Positions 35,512 through 44,207 of a stretch of DNA of 64,000 nt are shown here, one piece after another. The notes below the pieces were generated by a model. That model was given only the letters and a program-made list of their open reading frames with translations. It was not told the DNA's origin and did no database searches. Made by a program: the position numbers and the translations under genes. The stretch is from the NCBI RefSeq assembly GCF_004684935.1, contig NZ_SRJD01000005.1:62001-126000 (forward strand), written 5' to 3'. Every line of letters starts with the position of its first letter. Within the stretch, counting starts at the first letter, position 1. The stretch is from Sporolactobacillus shoreae. GTDB lineage: Bacteria > Bacillota > Bacilli > Bacillales > Sporolactobacillaceae.

Positions 35512-36237
35512 TCAGTTTCTCACTTGTGTGTGCCCTGAGAGATGTACTCGTTTAACTTCTCTCGGCTCATTGAACAAGTGCTGGTGTTTTAAGGCCGGGA
35601 AAACGCACTTGTCAAAAACCCCGACCAATGTTCCCTGAAAGATCAGCGCAAAAACCGTACCGACATTGATTGCATAAATCTGTTGTGCATCCAGCCAGCA
35701 GAGAAAAATGATCACGACCGGTGGCGCAAAAGTAACCAGCTGAGCAATGGTCGCGTTGCCCTTAAAGTATTTGAAACGGATAATCTGCATCAGGTCATCG
35801 ACCGGATGGAGAATCAGATTGACCCGTTGATAAATGGAAATTCCCATGGATATAAGGGATATTCCGGCTATATCGAGAATGATCCGTACGAAAAGCGGCA
35901 ATTCATTGATCCCGAAACTCAGTAAGAGCTGAGTGATCAGACCAACCAGATAACTGAATGGAACCATAAAAATCAAGTTTCCCAAAATGCGGTGCCATTC
36001 AACCTTATGAACAATGATCGTATTAATGAAAATAACAGCTACACCAAATCCAAACAGCGTTACATCCAAAGGAATGGCTGTGAGCTGTGTCAGATTAACG
36101 GAAGACGCTGTCCATAAGGCGCTCCCTAAATTCAGTGAAACAGTCAGCGCATTTCCAAGAGCGTTAACAAGAATTGAAATCATAAAATAGACAATACTTT
36201 CTGAGCGGGTGATTGGTTTTGCCTGATCGGTTAACAC
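35512..36237 (-). CDS. YczE/YitT-like integral membrane protein
   Basis: 241 residues with about five spans. The start ISILVNALGNALTVSLNLGSALWTASSVNL is like the YczE family of bacilli. It uses a GTG start with GGAAGG upstream. In B. subtilis yczE neighbours a MocR regulator (YczR); here a MocR gene lies directly upstream on the same strand, with a terminator between. Its function is unknown; it may be an amino-acid or peptide carrier controlled by that MocR protein (inference). Confidence 0.72.
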   Translation of the reverse strand: MLTDQAKPITRSESIVYFMISILVNALGNALTVSLNLGSALWTASSVNLTQLTAIPLDVTLFGFGVAVIFINTIIVHKVEWHRILGNLIFMVPFSYLVGLITQLLLSFGINELPLFVRIILDIAGISLISMGISIYQRVNLILHPVDDLMQIIRFKYFKGNATIAQLVTFAPPVVIIFLCWLDAQQIYAINVGTVFALIFQGTLVGVFDKCVFPALKHQHLFNEPREVKRVHLSGHTQVRN

Positions 36238-36325
36238 AGAGATTTCCTTCCTGATTCGGGTATCTGCCCGGTTTTATAATCATGACTTTTTGATACAGTT
36301 TACATTCTAATACTTTTTGTTCAAC

Positions 36326-36372
36326 AAAAACCAGATGAATTTGGCAATTTCTCGACGATCAATCTGGTTTTT
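36326..36372 (-). terminator. Terminator of the mocR gene
   Basis: AAAAACCAGAT pairs with ATCTGGTTTTT across a loop of about 25 bases, ending in T residues on the minus strand. It lies 28 bases past the mocR stop. Confidence 0.75.
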
Positions 36373-36399
36373 GACTGTTCAGCCTGTATTCATTTCCGT

Positions 36400-37797
36400 T
36401 TACCCGCGGGTGCTCAGAAATTTCTTGAGTTGTGTCACTCCTTGAAGGATCTGCTCCGGCGTCAGGCTGCCATATCCCATAACCACTTGATGCGTGTGTC
36501 TGCCTTTATTCATTGCGAAGTGTTCCACCGGATAAATGCGCACTCCCTGCTTCTCAATTTCTCCAGCGAGCGCATCATCAAAATCAATATCCGGAATGTC
36601 AACGACCAAATGCATACCCGCCGCTCTTCCGATTATTTTCGCATTTTTAAAAGATGCCCGAACAGCTGTCTCGAGCACTTCCCGTCTTTTTCGATAAATT
36701 CTTCTCATCTTGCGAATGTGGCGATCCAGATACCCCTCTTCAATAAAACGGGACAAGACAAGCTGGTCAATGGAAGAGGTATGGCGGTCATGAAACCACT
36801 TCAGACGGCGGAACGTTTCAATCAGGTGTGTGGGAAGCACGACGAAACCCATCCTGAGAGCCGGCGACAGGATTTTGCTGAACGTCCCGACATAGATCAC
36901 CCGCTCCGGATCCAGTCCCTGGATGGATGGAACCGGCGCCCCTTCGTATGTAAATTCGCTGTCATAATCATCTTCTACAATATAATTATTCAATTCCCGG
37001 GCGTATTGAATCAGCTGCACTCTTCTTTGAATCGACAGAATACCACCCATTGGAAATTGATGAGAAGGGATAACGAATACAAACCCGGTACCCTCCTCCT
37101 TTGGGAGACACTCCGGTATGATTCCGTTCTCATCCACTGGCACAGGAATAATGCCTGCTCCGGCACTGAAAAAAATATTGCGCATTTCGTCCGTTACAGG
37201 ATCTTCAACAGAGATACCGGTCCGAGCTTTGATTAGCATCTCTGTTATAAGCCTCAGAGCCTGAGTGGCTCCTGTTGTAATCATGATCTGCTCCGGATGA
37301 CAATGGACGCTCCTGACCCTTTGGAGATACTTAGCCAGTGTAACTCTGAGTTCTCTAATCCCGCCGGGCTCAGCATAACCAAAAATGTGATCCGGAGCTT
37401 CGTAGCAAATGTCCCTGGTCAGCTGTCCCCATTTTTTTCTCGGAAATTGATCCATCGCCGGATGACTGCCGCGAAAGTCAATTATGGGCTTCCGATCTGC
37501 CACGTTAGGCATTACTTTTTCGTATTCCGACGTTTTACCTTTCGCAGGTAAAAAAGAACCCTTGGCAACAAATGTCCCTGATTTTGACCGGACTTCCAAA
37601 TAACCTTCCGCAATCAGCCGCTCATAGGCTTCCAGAACAACATTGCGTGATACGCCGATTGCCGCACTGAGCCCCCGTGATGAGGCGAGACGCTCCCCTT
37701 CCTCCAGATCCCGGTTCAAAATGCTCTTACGGATCTGATCATATATTTGCTGCGTCAGAGATACCGAACTTTTTCGATCGATGGTGACAAATAACAT
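36400..37797 (-). CDS. MocR-family regulator (GntR winged helix plus aminotransferase-like domain)
   Basis: 465 residues. An N-terminal GntR winged helix (SLTQQIYDQIRKSILNRDLEEGERLASSRGLSAAIGVSRNVVLEAY) joins a fold-type I aminotransferase-like domain. The PLP lysine is in VGTFSKILSPALRMGF, with SHQFPMGG and EDDYDSEF also present. Such proteins sense PLP or an amino-acid adduct. It is intact, unlike the second mocR at 51.5 kb. The racemase is divergent and the yczE-like gene is downstream, so both are candidate targets. Confidence 0.92.
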   Translation of the reverse strand: MLFVTIDRKSSVSLTQQIYDQIRKSILNRDLEEGERLASSRGLSAAIGVSRNVVLEAYERLIAEGYLEVRSKSGTFVAKGSFLPAKGKTSEYEKVMPNVADRKPIIDFRGSHPAMDQFPRKKWGQLTRDICYEAPDHIFGYAEPGGIRELRVTLAKYLQRVRSVHCHPEQIMITTGATQALRLITEMLIKARTGISVEDPVTDEMRNIFFSAGAGIIPVPVDENGIIPECLPKEEGTGFVFVIPSHQFPMGGILSIQRRVQLIQYARELNNYIVEDDYDSEFTYEGAPVPSIQGLDPERVIYVGTFSKILSPALRMGFVVLPTHLIETFRRLKWFHDRHTSSIDQLVLSRFIEEGYLDRHIRKMRRIYRKRREVLETAVRASFKNAKIIGRAAGMHLVVDIPDIDFDDALAGEIEKQGVRIYPVEHFAMNKGRHTHQVVMGYGSLTPEQILQGVTQLKKFLSTRG

Positions 37798-37817
37798 TCC
37801 AATCCCCCGATAAACAA

Positions 37818-37864
37818 ACTGGTACCATAAAAGTTTTTATTTTTTGGATCTATTATAGGCCAGT
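37818..37864. promoter_or_regulatory. Candidate MocR operator between mocR and the racemase gene
   Basis: Two inverted half-sites, ACTGG (37818-37822, inside the palindrome TGGTACCA) and CCAGT (37860-37864, in GGCCAGTATAG), lie 42 bp apart in the 109-base divergent region. MocR proteins bind such widely spaced half-sites. Confidence 0.4.
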
Positions 37865-37906
37865 ATAGCATGCTACGATTTAAAAAAATATTGGAGGAGA
37901 TTTTTA

Positions 37907-38608
37907 ATGAAAACAATTGGTCTGATCGGTGGATTAAGCTGGGAGTCAACTGCCGAATACTACCGCTACATCAATACAATCGTACAAAAAGAAATGGGCG
38001 GCCTGCATTCGGCCAAATGTCTCACGTATTCTTTTGATTTTGAAGAGATCGCTGCGCTTCAGAGAGCCGGGGAATGGGATAAGGCGACCGATCTGATGAT
38101 TCACGCGGCCACTACGCTGGAGAATTCGGGGGCTGACGTTCTGGTCATCTGTACCAATACCATGCACAAAATGGCTTCTGAGGTCCAGGGTGCCGTGTCC
38201 ATTCCATTGATTCATATTGCAGATGCAGCGGCTAAGGCCATTCAGAAACAAGGATTGACGAAAGTCGGATTACTTGGAACAAAATTCACAATGGAACAGA
38301 ACTTTTATAAAAACCGGCTGATGACACATGGCATTTCGACGATCATTCCGGAAGAAAGCGATCGTCAGGTCATTCATGATGTTATTTTCGGGGAATTGTG
38401 CCAGGGCGTTTGCTCCCCTGCCTCAAAAGATAAGTACCTGCATATTATTGATAAGCTCCTGTCTCAGGGTGCGGAGGGTATCATTCTCGGCTGTACGGAA
38501 ATCCCATTACTTATCAGTCAACAGGATTGTTCCGCGCCGATATTCGATACAACCTATCTTCACGCTGAAGCAGCAGCTACATTGGCTCTAGAGACTGTCT
38601 CCTGTTAA
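37907..38608 (+). CDS. Aspartate/glutamate (broad) amino-acid racemase, YgeA-like
   Basis: A cofactor-independent racemase of 233 residues. Both catalytic cysteines are present: Cys82 in LVICTNTMHKM and Cys196 in ILGCTEIPLL. The start MKTIGLIGGLSWESTAEYYR is the usual signature of the family. A strong GGAGGAG lies upstream of the ATG. It supplies D-amino acids for wall peptides or other uses. Divergent transcription from a MocR gene suggests control by PLP or amino-acid status. Confidence 0.92.
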   Translation: MKTIGLIGGLSWESTAEYYRYINTIVQKEMGGLHSAKCLTYSFDFEEIAALQRAGEWDKATDLMIHAATTLENSGADVLVICTNTMHKMASEVQGAVSIPLIHIADAAAKAIQKQGLTKVGLLGTKFTMEQNFYKNRLMTHGISTIIPEESDRQVIHDVIFGELCQGVCSPASKDKYLHIIDKLLSQGAEGIILGCTEIPLLISQQDCSAPIFDTTYLHAEAAATLALETVSC

Positions 38609-38616
38609 CCACTGAC

Positions 38617-38649
38617 AAAAAACCTGCCTCCGCTGAGGCAGGTTTTTTT
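38617..38649. terminator. Bidirectional terminator
   Basis: AAAAAACCTGCCTC and GAGGCAGGTTTTTT form a 14-bp stem with a short loop, between the convergent racemase and DMT transporter genes. Confidence 0.92.
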
Positions 38650-38679
38650 GGCACTTCATTTCGTGTTTGATTAATCCAC

Positions 38680-39708
38680 TCAGAGATAGACGGATGATGC
38701 GCGGCCGTGTTTTTTTAGAGGATGCCCCTGACGGTTCACAGCGTAGATACCGGTACAGACGAGAACAAGTGCAACGGCATTCTCCCACTTATAAATATTT
38801 TCGCCCAAAAAGATTGCTGACAAAATGGCACCGGATACCGGAATCAGAAAGTTGTAAACAGAAATCGGACCCACTTTGTTATAGTTTAAAAGAATGGTCC
38901 AGAGGGTAAAAGCGAGTGCTGAAAGCAGGCCGAGGTACAGCAACACCAGCGTGGATCCGAACGTAAAATGCGCCACATAACCCTTGCCGGAAATGCCCAT
39001 AAGAAGAAGTACAACGCCTCCGATCAGCAATTGATAGCCGGTCACAATCACCGAGTCCATTCTCTGGCAGATCCTTTTGCCATAAATCGCTGAAGCAGAA
39101 AAAGCAAAAGCGGCTACTGCAACAAAGCCCTCTCCGATGATTTTAAAGTTGAAACTCAGAAGGTCACTACTGAAGTTCACAAGTAGGACACCTAAAAACC
39201 CAAGAATGCACCCCACGGCTTTACTGAAATTGATGCGGTCATCTCTGTAAAGGAAATGGGCGAGGATCACACTGAAAAAGGCGGAGGTACCGTTCATGAT
39301 TGACGCTTTGAGGCCTGTGGTGTGGGCCAGTCCAATGTAGAAGAACACGTACTGCAGCGTCGTTTGAGTTAATCCCAGAAGAATGAGGGACTCGATATTC
39401 TTCCAGGTGAGTGTAAATAATTTTTTGGACATCATCAATGCCAAGATTAAAACCATCAATCCGGCGATGATGAATCTGTATCCGGCGAAAGACAGTTCGG
39501 CAAATACATTGCCCGTGCTGATTTGAAAGAGCGAATAGCCAATTTTGACCCCCGGATAAGCACTTCCCCATAAGATGCAGCAAAATACCGCCAGCACAAT
39601 CACAACTTTTTTGTTTGTAAAAAACTTTTCTCCATCCAATGATGTCAGCGCCCTCTTTATGAGTAATTGATCTTGCCAGGATCTGCCGTTCGATGAAACA
39701 AAATACAT
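38680..39708 (-). CDS. EamA/DMT-superfamily transporter
   Basis: About ten membrane spans in two EamA repeats: VVIVLAVFCCILWGSAYPGVKIGYS opens the first, GLVFFYIGLAHT-like TLQYVFFYIGLAHT and KASIMNGTSAFFSVILAH follow, and AVGCILGFLGVLLVNF closes it; the second half ends VALVLVCTGIYAVNRQG. Family members export amino acids or metabolites. The true start is uncertain: the first 30 or so residues before the first span are untypical and no clear ribosome site precedes the ATG at 39708. A TTG at 39639 is an alternative. Confidence 0.83.
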   Translation of the reverse strand: MYFVSSNGRSWQDQLLIKRALTSLDGEKFFTNKKVVIVLAVFCCILWGSAYPGVKIGYSLFQISTGNVFAELSFAGYRFIIAGLMVLILALMMSKKLFTLTWKNIESLILLGLTQTTLQYVFFYIGLAHTTGLKASIMNGTSAFFSVILAHFLYRDDRINFSKAVGCILGFLGVLLVNFSSDLLSFNFKIIGEGFVAVAAFAFSASAIYGKRICQRMDSVIVTGYQLLIGGVVLLLMGISGKGYVAHFTFGSTLVLLYLGLLSALAFTLWTILLNYNKVGPISVYNFLIPVSGAILSAIFLGENIYKWENAVALVLVCTGIYAVNRQGHPLKKHGRASSVYL

Positions 39709-39860
39709 TCCCTTTATTATACGATACAGGCCATATTTTTTCAGATGATGTTCATAAAATTCATCGGTGTAGTACGCGAGACGTGCTAATATAAGTTTAG
39801 TTACTTGATAGTTATATCAATCATCTAAAAAAGGCTGAACACATTCAGGAGGCAATTACA

Positions 39861-41246
39861 TTGGGGAATCAGAAAGTTATTGTCATTGGTGCAGGCATTT
39901 CCGGGCTTGCAGCCGTTTACTATATGAAGCAAAATTTACCTGAAGCCCACATTACTTTGTTGGAGGCCTCAGACCGGATCGGCGGAAAAATCAAAACCGT
40001 GAGGCGGGACGGGTTTGTTATTGAATGTGGTCCAGAGGGATATATGGCCCGCAAACCCACGCTGACCAACCTGATCAAGGACATTGGCCTCGGTGATCAA
40101 CTGGTCCATTCAGGCACAGGTACATACTATATCTACGTCAATCATCGTCTCAGACAAATGCCAAAAGGTTCCGTTATGGGCATTCCAACCAAAATGCTTC
40201 CCATGGTGACGACAGGGCTGGTCAGTCCGCTTGGGAAACTACGCGCGGCATTGGATTTACTGATTCCACGTGTCTATCAGGACAAAGATATTTCACTTAA
40301 AGAATTTTTTGAAAGGCGCCTTGGATCGGAGCTCGTCACCAATATGATTGAGCCTCTGCTGTCCGGCATTTACAACGGCGATCTGGCGGACATGAGCCTT
40401 GAGGCGACACTGCCGCAGTTCGCGGCTATTGAGAAAAAGCACAGAAGTCTGATTCTGGGCATGAAAAGTATCCAACCGCCGAAGCAGGCAGGAACATCAA
40501 AGAAATCAGCGGGCCGATTCTTATCGCTATCATGCGGACTGGATGTTCTGGTAGAAAAGCTGGCTTCATACGCTGACGAAATCCGGTTGAAAACGCCTGT
40601 TGATCATGTCGAACCTGGGAAAGTCACCCTAAGTGATGGAACCGTTTTGAATGCCGATTCAATCATTTTGGCAACATCACCAAAACAGCTAGGACCTCTG
40701 CTTGATTTTCCGGAGGCCTGGAGCCTGAGCAATGACAAGCGGACAACAACTGCCACCGTGGCTCTCGCCTTCAAAAAAGAAGAGGTGGAACAGCTGGACG
40801 GGACAGGCTATGTCGTCTCCAGAAAAGAAGGGCTGAATATCACGGCGTGCAGCTTCATGAATCATAAATGGTCCTACACGGCGCCTGAAGATTGCGCACT
40901 CATCCGTACGTACGTTGGGACAGCTGAAGATGCGGCGATCGTTGAAGAAAGCGATGAAGCGATTGAGGAAAAAGCACTGGCCGATCTGAGAAAAATATCA
41001 AAACTAGGGACACCCTTGTTTTCCGTCATCACGCGACAGATTGATAATATGCCGCAATACACCGTCAATCACAATCAGCGTGTTCAGGCGTTTGAAGATG
41101 CTCTTGGGAAAATCAATGGTGTTTATGCCTGCGGCGCGTTGCTTCACGGCGTGGGTCTACCAGACTGTGTAGACAACGCAATGCATGTCGCCGAAGAAGC
41201 GGCCGGTCAGCTGAAAGAAAATGAGGATGCAGCGACAAACTCCTAA
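39861..41246 (+). CDS. hemY: Protoporphyrinogen/coproporphyrinogen oxidase HemY (CgoX)
   Basis: An FAD enzyme of heme synthesis; in Firmicutes it oxidises coproporphyrinogen III. In 461 residues the FAD motif GAGISGLAAVYYM is at 10-22, with IGGKIKTVRRDGFVIECGPEGY and the C-terminal GVGLPDCVDNAMHVAEE for the cofactor. A TTG start has AGGAGG eight bases upstream. No other heme gene is next to it, unlike the hemEHY cluster of Bacillus. Its presence implies heme synthesis or use and some respiratory ability. Confidence 0.94.
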   Translation: MGNQKVIVIGAGISGLAAVYYMKQNLPEAHITLLEASDRIGGKIKTVRRDGFVIECGPEGYMARKPTLTNLIKDIGLGDQLVHSGTGTYYIYVNHRLRQMPKGSVMGIPTKMLPMVTTGLVSPLGKLRAALDLLIPRVYQDKDISLKEFFERRLGSELVTNMIEPLLSGIYNGDLADMSLEATLPQFAAIEKKHRSLILGMKSIQPPKQAGTSKKSAGRFLSLSCGLDVLVEKLASYADEIRLKTPVDHVEPGKVTLSDGTVLNADSIILATSPKQLGPLLDFPEAWSLSNDKRTTTATVALAFKKEEVEQLDGTGYVVSRKEGLNITACSFMNHKWSYTAPEDCALIRTYVGTAEDAAIVEESDEAIEEKALADLRKISKLGTPLFSVITRQIDNMPQYTVNHNQRVQAFEDALGKINGVYACGALLHGVGLPDCVDNAMHVAEEAAGQLKENEDAATNS

Positions 41247-41283
41247 TTCTTCATGCTTGTATTATGATCGGTTTATAAAGCCG

Positions 41284-41332
41284 AAAAAAGTTCTTTACCA
41301 AAAGGATAATCCACCTGGTAAAGAACTTTTTT
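41284..41332. terminator. Bidirectional terminator with GTTCTTTACC stem
   Basis: AAAAAAGTTCTTTACCA and its exact inverse TGGTAAAGAACTTTTTT around a 15-base loop. It serves hemY and the convergent ACT-MFS gene. The stem closely resembles the one at 50753-50802. Confidence 0.9.
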
Positions 41333-41395
41333 GTGATTGACGGAGAGACAGATGAAACCAGCCTACTCTTTTTTCCGGCGACATGGCTTTTCCGC

Positions 41396-42859
41396 TCATT
41401 TCAGAGCTGTCTGTCTCTCCACTCTCCCGTCGATCATCCAATAAACGATGCTGATAAGAATCATCGCCGCCATCAACGCAGAATACAGGAGAATTGAAGA
41501 ATTGAGTCCGATCCAGTGGGCAACAAAGCCCAGGCCCAGGATCGGAAGACTCACACCTAAATAGGTTATTACATAGAAGGAAGCGATAATGTCGCCGCGA
41601 GATTGATCCGGCGAGATATGATTCGTTAGGGCGAGGCTTCCCGCAAAAGTCGGGCCATGTCCGAAACCGATCAAAATGGTCGTTAAAAATAGGAAGAGTA
41701 ATGATTTTGTCGATAGCGTCATAACGAGAGCGACGAGCCCTAGAATAATGAGAACGAAGCCGAGAATGACTAATTTTTGTAATGATAATCTTTTGAGGAT
41801 GACCTGGCTGATCGTAGAGATGCTCAGAACCAGGGCAACGATTGCCCCGGAAACGGCTAAGTTCGAGCTCCCCACCAACTGGTCGGCATAGCTCGGGATA
41901 ATAGAGAGCATCAGGCTCATGATTGACCAGGCAATAAACGAGGTCATGCCGGATAAATAGAACCGGTTCCGAATGCTGTGCGGCACAGCTGGCCGATGCA
42001 CATGGACAGAACCTGTGTGTTTCACTTTTTCACTCATGTATAAGAGACCCACAAAACCCGGAATCGCAAGGAACATATGAATAAAATAAGCCAGCTTCAT
42101 TGGAAAAGGCGCATACTCACCCAGAAATCCTGATAGTACAGGGCCAAGCGCATTGCCTACTGTCACGGCCATCGATCCAATAAAAGCCGCTTTGATCCGG
42201 TTATGCTTTTCATCCAGTTCCGTTAACGCCGCGACGGCCACACCATTCATCATGCCGACCGATAAACCCTGAAAGATCCGCGAGACGAGCAGCATCATAA
42301 AATTAGTAGATAAAGCAAAGCATACCGATCCGACGATGATAAAAAAGACTCCGGGGATCAGTAATTTTTTTCTCCCCACCTGATCGGACAGCTGTCCGGA
42401 GATAATAATCGTTGGGATCACCACAACCGCGTAAATCGCAAAAAGAAGCGTCACCATACCTGCCGACAGATGCCATTGTGTCTTGTATAGCGCAAGCAGC
42501 GGCGATGGAATATTCGTTCCTAAAAGCGTAATGAACAAGTTATAGGCCACAAGCCAAAAAAGGGTGGCTCGATTTGAGAAAATCCCGTTTAGCTTATTTT
42601 GGGCGCCCCAAAGCGTCGGGCGGGGTCGCGTCACATTGACCTGAATCACTTCCATTAAGCCGTCAAGCTGCCGAATCACCTTCTCAAGAGCCATAGTCTC
42701 AATCTTCAGTGAAATTTTCATTCTAGATGTGTGTACTTCTTTATATGTGCCAACCGTTAACGCATCGATGTTCAGACCCGACTGACTAAATAAATGGGAA
42801 ACCTGAGCCAAGATACCTGGCTGGTTTTTGACAATCACGGAAATGCGGTGGGTTTTCAT
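41396..42859 (-). CDS. Fusion of an IlvH-like ACT domain with an MFS transporter
   Basis: 487 residues in one uninterrupted frame. Residues 1 to about 75 form an ACT domain very like the acetolactate-synthase small subunit (RISVIVKNQPGILAQVSHLF, GLNIDALTVG and MKISLKI). From about residue 98 comes a 12-span MFS transporter with motif A GQLSDQVGRKK and GHGPTFAGSLALTNH. ACT domains bind amino acids, often valine or isoleucine in this subgroup; here one may gate an exporter directly. No frameshift or stop separates the halves. A LysR gene is divergent with a palindrome between. The fusion is unusual; I know of no named example. Confidence 0.88.
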   Translation of the reverse strand: MKTHRISVIVKNQPGILAQVSHLFSQSGLNIDALTVGTYKEVHTSRMKISLKIETMALEKVIRQLDGLMEVIQVNVTRPRPTLWGAQNKLNGIFSNRATLFWLVAYNLFITLLGTNIPSPLLALYKTQWHLSAGMVTLLFAIYAVVVIPTIIISGQLSDQVGRKKLLIPGVFFIIVGSVCFALSTNFMMLLVSRIFQGLSVGMMNGVAVAALTELDEKHNRIKAAFIGSMAVTVGNALGPVLSGFLGEYAPFPMKLAYFIHMFLAIPGFVGLLYMSEKVKHTGSVHVHRPAVPHSIRNRFYLSGMTSFIAWSIMSLMLSIIPSYADQLVGSSNLAVSGAIVALVLSISTISQVILKRLSLQKLVILGFVLIILGLVALVMTLSTKSLLFLFLTTILIGFGHGPTFAGSLALTNHISPDQSRGDIIASFYVITYLGVSLPILGLGFVAHWIGLNSSILLYSALMAAMILISIVYWMIDGRVERQTALK

Positions 42860-42941
42860 ATTCTCCCCCCCTTCTGATTACTTGGGTTTCATGATATCAT
42901 TCCATTATCTATACGAAAAATATCTGTTTTATTCGTCTACC

Positions 42942-42956
42942 ATACCTTTGAGGTAT
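42942..42956. promoter_or_regulatory. LysR-type operator between the ACT-MFS and lysR genes
   Basis: Inverted repeat ATACC, five bases, GGTAT, matching the T-N11-A LysR box form, 20 bases upstream of the lysR start. An ATACGAA/TTATTCGT pair lies about 25 bases farther upstream and may be a second site. Confidence 0.55.
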
Positions 42957-42975
42957 ACATCAGGAGGAACCATTG

Positions 42976-43869
42976 ATGGATATCAGACAGCTTCGCTATT
43001 TTCTGGCGATCGCCAGAGAAGGACAAATTACGCGTGCGGCAAAAACATTGAATATGGAACAACCGCCCTTAAGCCGACAATTAAAGCTCATTGAGGAAGA
43101 ACTTGGCGTCACCTTATTTGACCGGAATGGAAAACGTATGACATTGACCGAAGCCGGGACAGTCCTGCAGGCCAAAGCAGAAGCGCTGATCCATCAGCTG
43201 GAAGAAACGGTCACAGAAATAGCGGAAATTGATCAAGGGATCCAGGGTATGCTCTCCATCGGTTCCGTCTTCTCCTGTGTGTCTTTATTGCCGGAGAAAA
43301 TCGCCTTTTTTCGCGAGTGCTACCCGCGTGTCACTTTTAAGATTCTGGAAGGCGATCATGTGGTGTTGGGTGACTATCTAGAGGACCGCAGCATTGAACT
43401 GGTAGTCACGAGACTCCCTTTTGAGTCGAGCTATGATTCAGAACGATATGCCGTGCTTCGTCTCCCTTCTGATCCCTTCGTGATGATTGTCCCGAAGAAA
43501 CGGAACTGGCGACCGGCGCAGTCCTCATTTTTACTCCAAGATCTCGCAACAACGCCTCTGATCGCTTTAAAAAGCGACAAAACAATTCAATTAAACGAAA
43601 AAATCGTCAACGAGTGCCGACGATTAGGGTTTGAGCCCAATATCATATGCGAATGTTCCAGCGTCTCGATAACGATCGCCTTAGTCATCGCCGGAATCGG
43701 CGTGACCATCCTGCCGAAATCAGTTTTGTCCGCTTTTTCGGTCGCCGACATTGAATTATTTGATCTGCCCGATATTACGGTGCAATCCGATGTCGGCCTT
43801 ATATGGCTTAAAAATCGTTATCTGACCAAAAAGGCGCAGCGGTTCATTGAGTTGTTTCAACCATCATAA
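42976..43869 (+). CDS. LysR-family transcriptional regulator
   Basis: About 297 residues. The N-terminal winged helix DIRQLRYFLAIAREGQITRAAKTLNMEQPPLSRQLK and the linker helix lead to a two-lobed effector domain (GMLSIGSVFSCVSLLPEKIAFF, VIAGIGVTILPKS). The start is the ATG at 42976, with AGGAGG eight bases upstream. It is divergent from the ACT-MFS gene and probably activates it. It resembles regulators of amino-acid or aromatic metabolism such as CynR/AlsR-like proteins, but the effector is unknown. Confidence 0.92.
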   Translation: MDIRQLRYFLAIAREGQITRAAKTLNMEQPPLSRQLKLIEEELGVTLFDRNGKRMTLTEAGTVLQAKAEALIHQLEETVTEIAEIDQGIQGMLSIGSVFSCVSLLPEKIAFFRECYPRVTFKILEGDHVVLGDYLEDRSIELVVTRLPFESSYDSERYAVLRLPSDPFVMIVPKKRNWRPAQSSFLLQDLATTPLIALKSDKTIQLNEKIVNECRRLGFEPNIICECSSVSITIALVIAGIGVTILPKSVLSAFSVADIELFDLPDITVQSDVGLIWLKNRYLTKKAQRFIELFQPS

Positions 43870-44207
43870 AGGAGCGAGATAAGACGAGATGAAAATAAGA
43901 CAGGTGAGAAAAAAGAACCTGACATGAGATACCAACACTTCTGACGCTCTCTCAGATATAATAACCCTGTATTGTTCATTTCTGTTTTTTTATCTAAAAC
44001 CTCTTGAACGGCTTTTCGCATGAGTTCCGTAGTTTCCGCAATTGTATAACCTTGTTTTCCTCCTGACCTTTCCTCTTCCGTCACACCGGTATCAGGTGAG
44101 CATATTCCTGTTCTTATTTTGCAGATGCATTTATAATTTTCAGCAAAAATATTACAGTTCTTCAGAAAAATGATTATTACACGCACCGCGCTACATAATC
44201 GAAAGGA
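43870..44207. other. Intergenic stretch with no convincing gene
   Basis: About 340 bases between the lysR stop and the hydrolase start. A 109-codon minus-strand frame covers most of it, but it has no ribosome site and matches nothing I know. The final 70 bases are AT-rich and should hold the hydrolase promoter. Confidence 0.5.

Noticed and set aside
36430-37236. 268-codon plus-strand frame
   Set aside because: Antisense to the intact MocR gene; no ribosome site and no domain.
43857-44186. 109-codon minus-strand frame between lysR and the hydrolase
   Set aside because: No ribosome site, overlaps the lysR end, no recognisable domain, and a composition unlike its neighbours.
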